Positions 61,441 to 64,000 of a DNA stretch of 64,000 nucleotides are shown piece after piece. This DNA is from CBDCCV01 sp965215025 (GTDB taxonomy: Bacteria > Bacteroidota > Rhodothermia > Rhodothermales > Salinibacteraceae), in the NCBI GenBank assembly GCA_965215025.1, contig CBDCCV010000001.1, positions 248,001-312,000 on the forward strand, given 5' to 3'. Position 1 is the stretch's first letter; each line of letters starts with the position of its first letter. The notes under the pieces were generated by a model. The model was not told the origin of the DNA, made no database searches, and worked only from the letters and a program-made list of their open reading frames with translations. The position numbers and the translations under genes are program-made.

Positions 61441-62436
61441 CTACGGCACTTCCACGGCGCCGAGGATGCGGCGGACGAGGTCGGCCGAGGTGACGCGCTC
61501 GGCCTCGGCCTCGTACGAGGGGACGATGCGGTGGCGCAGGACGTCGAGCGCTACGGCGCGCACGTCCTCGGGCGTGACGTAGGCGCGGCGTCGGAGAAAG
61601 GCGTGCGCCCGCGCGGCCAGGTTCAGGCTGATGGACGCGCGTGGCGAGGCGCCGTATTCGATCAGCGGCCCGAGCTTACCCAGGCGCTGCCGGCTCGGGT
61701 CGCGCGAGGTTAGGACCAACTCGACGATGTACTCCTCCACGCGCTCGTCCATGTACAGCGCGTTGAGCACGCGCCGCGCCGCGAGGATCTCTTCCGGATC
61801 GGCCACGGGGCGCAACGCAGGGGGATCGCCCGTGCGGGCCATGCGCCGCATGATCTCCATCTCCTCGGCGTCGGTCGGGTAGCCGACTTCGATCTTGAGC
61901 ATGAAGCGGTCCACCTGCGCCTCGGGGAGCGGATACGTGCCGGCCTGCTCGATGGGGTTCTGCGTGGCGAGGACGAGGAACGGCTCCTCCAAAAGAAACG
62001 TCGTCTCGCCGATGGTGACCTGCCGCTCCTGCATCGCCTCTAAAAGGGCCGACTGCACCTTCGCCGGCGAGCGGTTGATCTCGTCGGCCAGGACGATGTT
62101 GGCAAAGATGGGGCCTTTCTTGACCTGGAAGCTGCCCTCCTGCTGGTTGTAGACGAGCGTGCCCAGGAGGTCGGCCGGGAGGAGGTCGGGCGTGAACTGA
62201 ATCCGCTGGAAGCGCGTCCCGACGGCGTCGGCGAGGGAGCGCACGGTAAGCGTTTTGGCGAGGCCAGGCACGCCCTCGAGGAGCACGTGCCCGCCCGCCA
62301 GAAGGCCGATGAGAAGCCGCTCGACCATGTACCGCTGCCCCACCACGGCGCGGCCGATCTCTTCGAGCAGGTCCTCTACGAAGGTGCTGCGGCGCTCCAC
62401 GTCCGCCTCTACGCGCTCGATGTCGAAGTCTGGCAT
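61441..62436 (-). CDS. MoxR family AAA+ ATPase
   Basis: The 331-residue protein has the MoxR signatures: LIGLLAGGHVLLEGVPGLAKTLTVRSLADAVG (Walker A), RIQFTPDLLPADLLGT, NIVLADEINRSPAKVQSALLEAMQE (Walker B with sensor) and TQNPIEQAGTYPLPEAQVDRFMLKI. It acts as a chaperone-like ATPase, usually with DUF58 and VWA proteins; those partners are not adjacent downstream here. The adjacent hprK gene is co-directional, 86 bases away. Confidence 0.93.
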   Translation of the reverse strand: MPDFDIERVEADVERRSTFVEDLLEEIGRAVVGQRYMVERLLIGLLAGGHVLLEGVPGLAKTLTVRSLADAVGTRFQRIQFTPDLLPADLLGTLVYNQQEGSFQVKKGPIFANIVLADEINRSPAKVQSALLEAMQERQVTIGETTFLLEEPFLVLATQNPIEQAGTYPLPEAQVDRFMLKIEVGYPTDAEEMEIMRRMARTGDPPALRPVADPEEILAARRVLNALYMDERVEEYIVELVLTSRDPSRQRLGKLGPLIEYGASPRASISLNLAARAHAFLRRRAYVTPEDVRAVALDVLRHRIVPSYEAEAERVTSADLVRRILGAVEVP

Positions 62437-62566
62437 TGTGTGAAAGTGGCGAGAACGGATGAGCGGTAAAGCGAAGTGGGTTACAGCAACGGCGCAGCCC
62501 GGCGTTTATTCCCGAGCGCGCCCCGCCCCCGCCTCAAAAACAACCTGGGCTTTCCGATGCCGTCTC

Positions 62567-63694
62567 TTAAAGCACCATCGGATGCAGCGGCCGGCCGAAG
62601 CGCTCCTCAAAGGCGGCGGCGATGCGGCGGAGCGACGCCGGGAGCACATGCGGGCGGGCGGCCACGAGCACGCCGCCGCACCCGGCCGCGCGCGCGCCGT
62701 AGACGCCTTCAAGGCTGAGGCGCTCGGCCTGGCGCACGGCAAAGTCGGTCTCGGGGGTGATGTCGTGCCAGACGTCGCGCCGCGAGGCGTGGGACATGAG
62801 GAGGAGCGCGCCCAGCATCTGCCCATCGCCGTTGCGGGCGGCGGCTACGAGGCGCGGCACGCGGCGGTTCTCGGTGACGAGGTGGCGCACCACCGGGCGC
62901 AGGCGCTCCGGCACGGCGTCGAGCGCGCGCCCCAAGTCGCGGTGCTCCAGGTCGCGGAACGCCGCCAGCCTGCCGAAGCCCGCTGCGCGCAGGCGCTCCA
63001 GCGCTTCCTCCGTCTCGGCCCGGCGCGCCCGCGCAAAGCCGGTCGGCTGCGCCGGCTCGGCGGCGGCATCGGTCAAGAAGCCCCACCCGACGGCACCCGG
63101 CTCTTCTACCGGCAGGTGCTCCTCGGTGGCCGTGTCAACGAGGAGCAGCGTGCCCGGCGCGCCCGCCCCTGCCGCGATGGCTGTGGCCGCGCTTAGCGGG
63201 TATCCGCCTTCTTCTTCCAAAAGCTGCTGCACGGCAGAAAGCGGCACTGCGCTGCCGGCGCGCTCGCCCAAGGCGCGGGCGGCGCGCCAGGCGGCCACGC
63301 CCAACGCCGGCCACGCGGCGTCCTCGGGGCCGAGCGGCGCATCGCTCACCACGGCGGCTTCCACGGGCGCGCCCGCGCAGGCCATGATGCGGGCCACGGC
63401 GCGCTCGGCCTCGGGCGGCGGATCGCTCTCGAACGCCATGCGCGTGGCCTCGGCGCGGCGGAGGGCCACGGCCACGCCCTGCGCCAGCGGCATCAGCAGA
63501 GCGAAGCCGTCCGAGTAGCGCGTGTGCTCGGCCAGGACCTCGGCGCTGCTGTGCGCCAGCGCCGCCTGCACCGCCTCGGCGGACGCCCCGAAGCGCGCCT
63601 CCAGGAGCGACTGCGCCCGCACGGGCAGCGCCTCGGCGCCGGGGCGGGCGTCGTCAGAGGAATCAGAGGAAAGCGCGGGCGTAGCGTACCTCAC
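62567..63694 (-). CDS. Galactokinase-like GHMP protein lacking catalytic motifs
   Basis: The 375-residue protein follows the galactokinase fold order but each catalytic motif is degenerate. The substrate motif GEHTDYN reads AEHTRYSDG. The ATP-binding PLGAGLSSSAAL reads PLGPEDAAWPAL, without the Ser residues. The Asp of the catalytic MDQ region is not found, and the GARMTGGGFGG loop reads GARAAGCGGVLVAA. The conserved HLVTENRRV and MSHASRRDVWHDITPETD (galactokinase: SHxSLRDDY-x-S-PE-D) confirm homology. It begins with GTG. It is probably a pseudokinase or a binding protein, not an active GalK, unless it uses unusual residues. Confidence 0.72.
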   Translation of the reverse strand: MRYATPALSSDSSDDARPGAEALPVRAQSLLEARFGASAEAVQAALAHSSAEVLAEHTRYSDGFALLMPLAQGVAVALRRAEATRMAFESDPPPEAERAVARIMACAGAPVEAAVVSDAPLGPEDAAWPALGVAAWRAARALGERAGSAVPLSAVQQLLEEEGGYPLSAATAIAAGAGAPGTLLLVDTATEEHLPVEEPGAVGWGFLTDAAAEPAQPTGFARARRAETEEALERLRAAGFGRLAAFRDLEHRDLGRALDAVPERLRPVVRHLVTENRRVPRLVAAARNGDGQMLGALLLMSHASRRDVWHDITPETDFAVRQAERLSLEGVYGARAAGCGGVLVAARPHVLPASLRRIAAAFEERFGRPLHPMVL

Positions 63695-63719
63695 GGGCGT
63701 CGGGGCCGTCGCGGCGGGG

Positions 63720-64000
63720 TTAGGAGCGGTCCGCGTCGTGGGGGGCGGCGTCGGGGCGGCCTTCGCTCTTTTGAGCCGAAGCGCTGCCGCCGCCGTTCTC
63801 TTTGTAGAGCGAGGGCGGGAGCACCTCGTTCAATTTCTCCCCGCCGACGACGCCGAAGTCGAGCGTGCGGATGGGGAACGGGATCGTGATGCCGTTCTCG
63901 TCAAAGGCCTTCTTCACGTTCATGATGGCGTCGCTCTGCGCGCACAGGAAGTCCGTCTGCTTCTTGAAATCGACCCAGAAGCGCACGGTGAAGTTGATGG
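63720..64000 (-). CDS. Mechanosensitive ion channel (MscS family), C-terminal end (partial)
   Basis: The gene continues beyond the window's end. The visible 93 codons encode INFTVRFWVDFKKQTDFLCAQSDAIMNVKKAFDENGITIPFPIRTLDFG, the last cytoplasmic beta domain of MscS, followed by a polar tail rich in Ser, Gly and Asp. The stop is at 63720. MscS channels release osmolytes on hypo-osmotic shock. Confidence 0.85.
   Translation of the reverse strand, partial: INFTVRFWVDFKKQTDFLCAQSDAIMNVKKAFDENGITIPFPIRTLDFGVVGGEKLNEVLPPSLYKENGGGSASAQKSEGRPDAAPHDADRS

Noticed and set aside
1..64000. tRNA, rRNA and integrase genes as markers of a genomic island
   Set aside because: No tRNA-like cloverleaf sequence, rRNA segment or tyrosine recombinase was recognised by eye on either strand; small RNAs cannot be excluded.

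Overview
The window reads as chromosomal DNA from a high-GC member of the Bacteroidota/Rhodothermota side of the tree, most likely a Rhodothermia-type bacterium (Salinibacter, Rubricoccus or Rubrivirga relatives). Two secreted proteins end in the same type IX secretion (T9SS)-style C-terminal sorting domain. The main sigma factor is the short form of about 280 residues. folP sits beside cdaA, and hprK, moxR, a GH3-family acyl-acid ligase and many lipobox proteins are present. This placement is inference from gene content; the window holds no rRNA or other marker. No tRNA, rRNA, CRISPR array or prophage was seen.

Layout. 1-5.0 kb: small metabolic enzymes (nitrilase-family amidase, FrnE-like DsbA protein), a frameshifted lipoprotein hydrolase and an AraC regulator. 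5.0-8.5 kb: a divergent araC/ltrA pair damaged twice by insertion sequences, one IS982-like element between the genes and one dead IS630-type element inside ltrA. 8.5-19.3 kb: ordinary chromosome (outer-membrane barrel, aldo/keto reductase, YihY, HbpS/GlcG, topoisomerase IB, amtB, an NfeD-flotillin pair). 19.3-21.5 kb: a lower-GC accessory patch with a BrnT-type toxin-antitoxin module, a relic of the flotillin 3' end, and a HEPN-domain gene broken by an in-frame stop. 23-32.3 kb: a secreted gluzincin/beta-propeller/barrel protein followed by a tandemly duplicated module of lipoprotein plus secreted protease. 32.7-40 kb: rpoD, GH3, folP-cdaA-pcm and deoB. 40-46.6 kb: a MITE-like palindrome, a nonapeptide-repeat protein, a GAF-like membrane protein, a barrel, a formate/nitrite-type channel and a lipoprotein. 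46.7-49.6 kb: ftsX and argS. 49.9-54.6 kb: a third lipoprotein plus protease pair, in which the protease is a subtilisin without any of its catalytic residues and the lipoprotein gene is cut by an identical second copy of the IS982-like element. 54.8-64 kb: a small AraC protein knocked out by a 29-bp tandem duplication, a PIN (VapC-like) module wedged against rodA, then mrdA, hprK, moxR, a motif-less galactokinase homologue and the end of an mscS gene.

How the genes work together. Cell-wall elongation (rodA, mrdA), division (ftsX), c-di-AMP synthesis (cdaA), folate (folP), nucleoside salvage (deoB) and repair (pcm) form the core. Around it is a set of exported proteins: lipobox beta-propellers encoded next to T9SS-type secreted proteases, which I read as a repeated two-gene module.

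Most interesting signals. (1) Both toxin-antitoxin modules lie between an intact gene 3' end and a diverged relic of that same 3' end (flotillin/BrnT and rodA/PIN), which suggests a shared mode of cassette insertion. (2) The lipoprotein-protease pair occurs three times in different stages of duplication and decay. (3) There are several precise gene-breaking events: IS insertions, an amber codon, a TGA codon and a 29-bp duplication. Three further single-base frameshifts could be sequencing errors.
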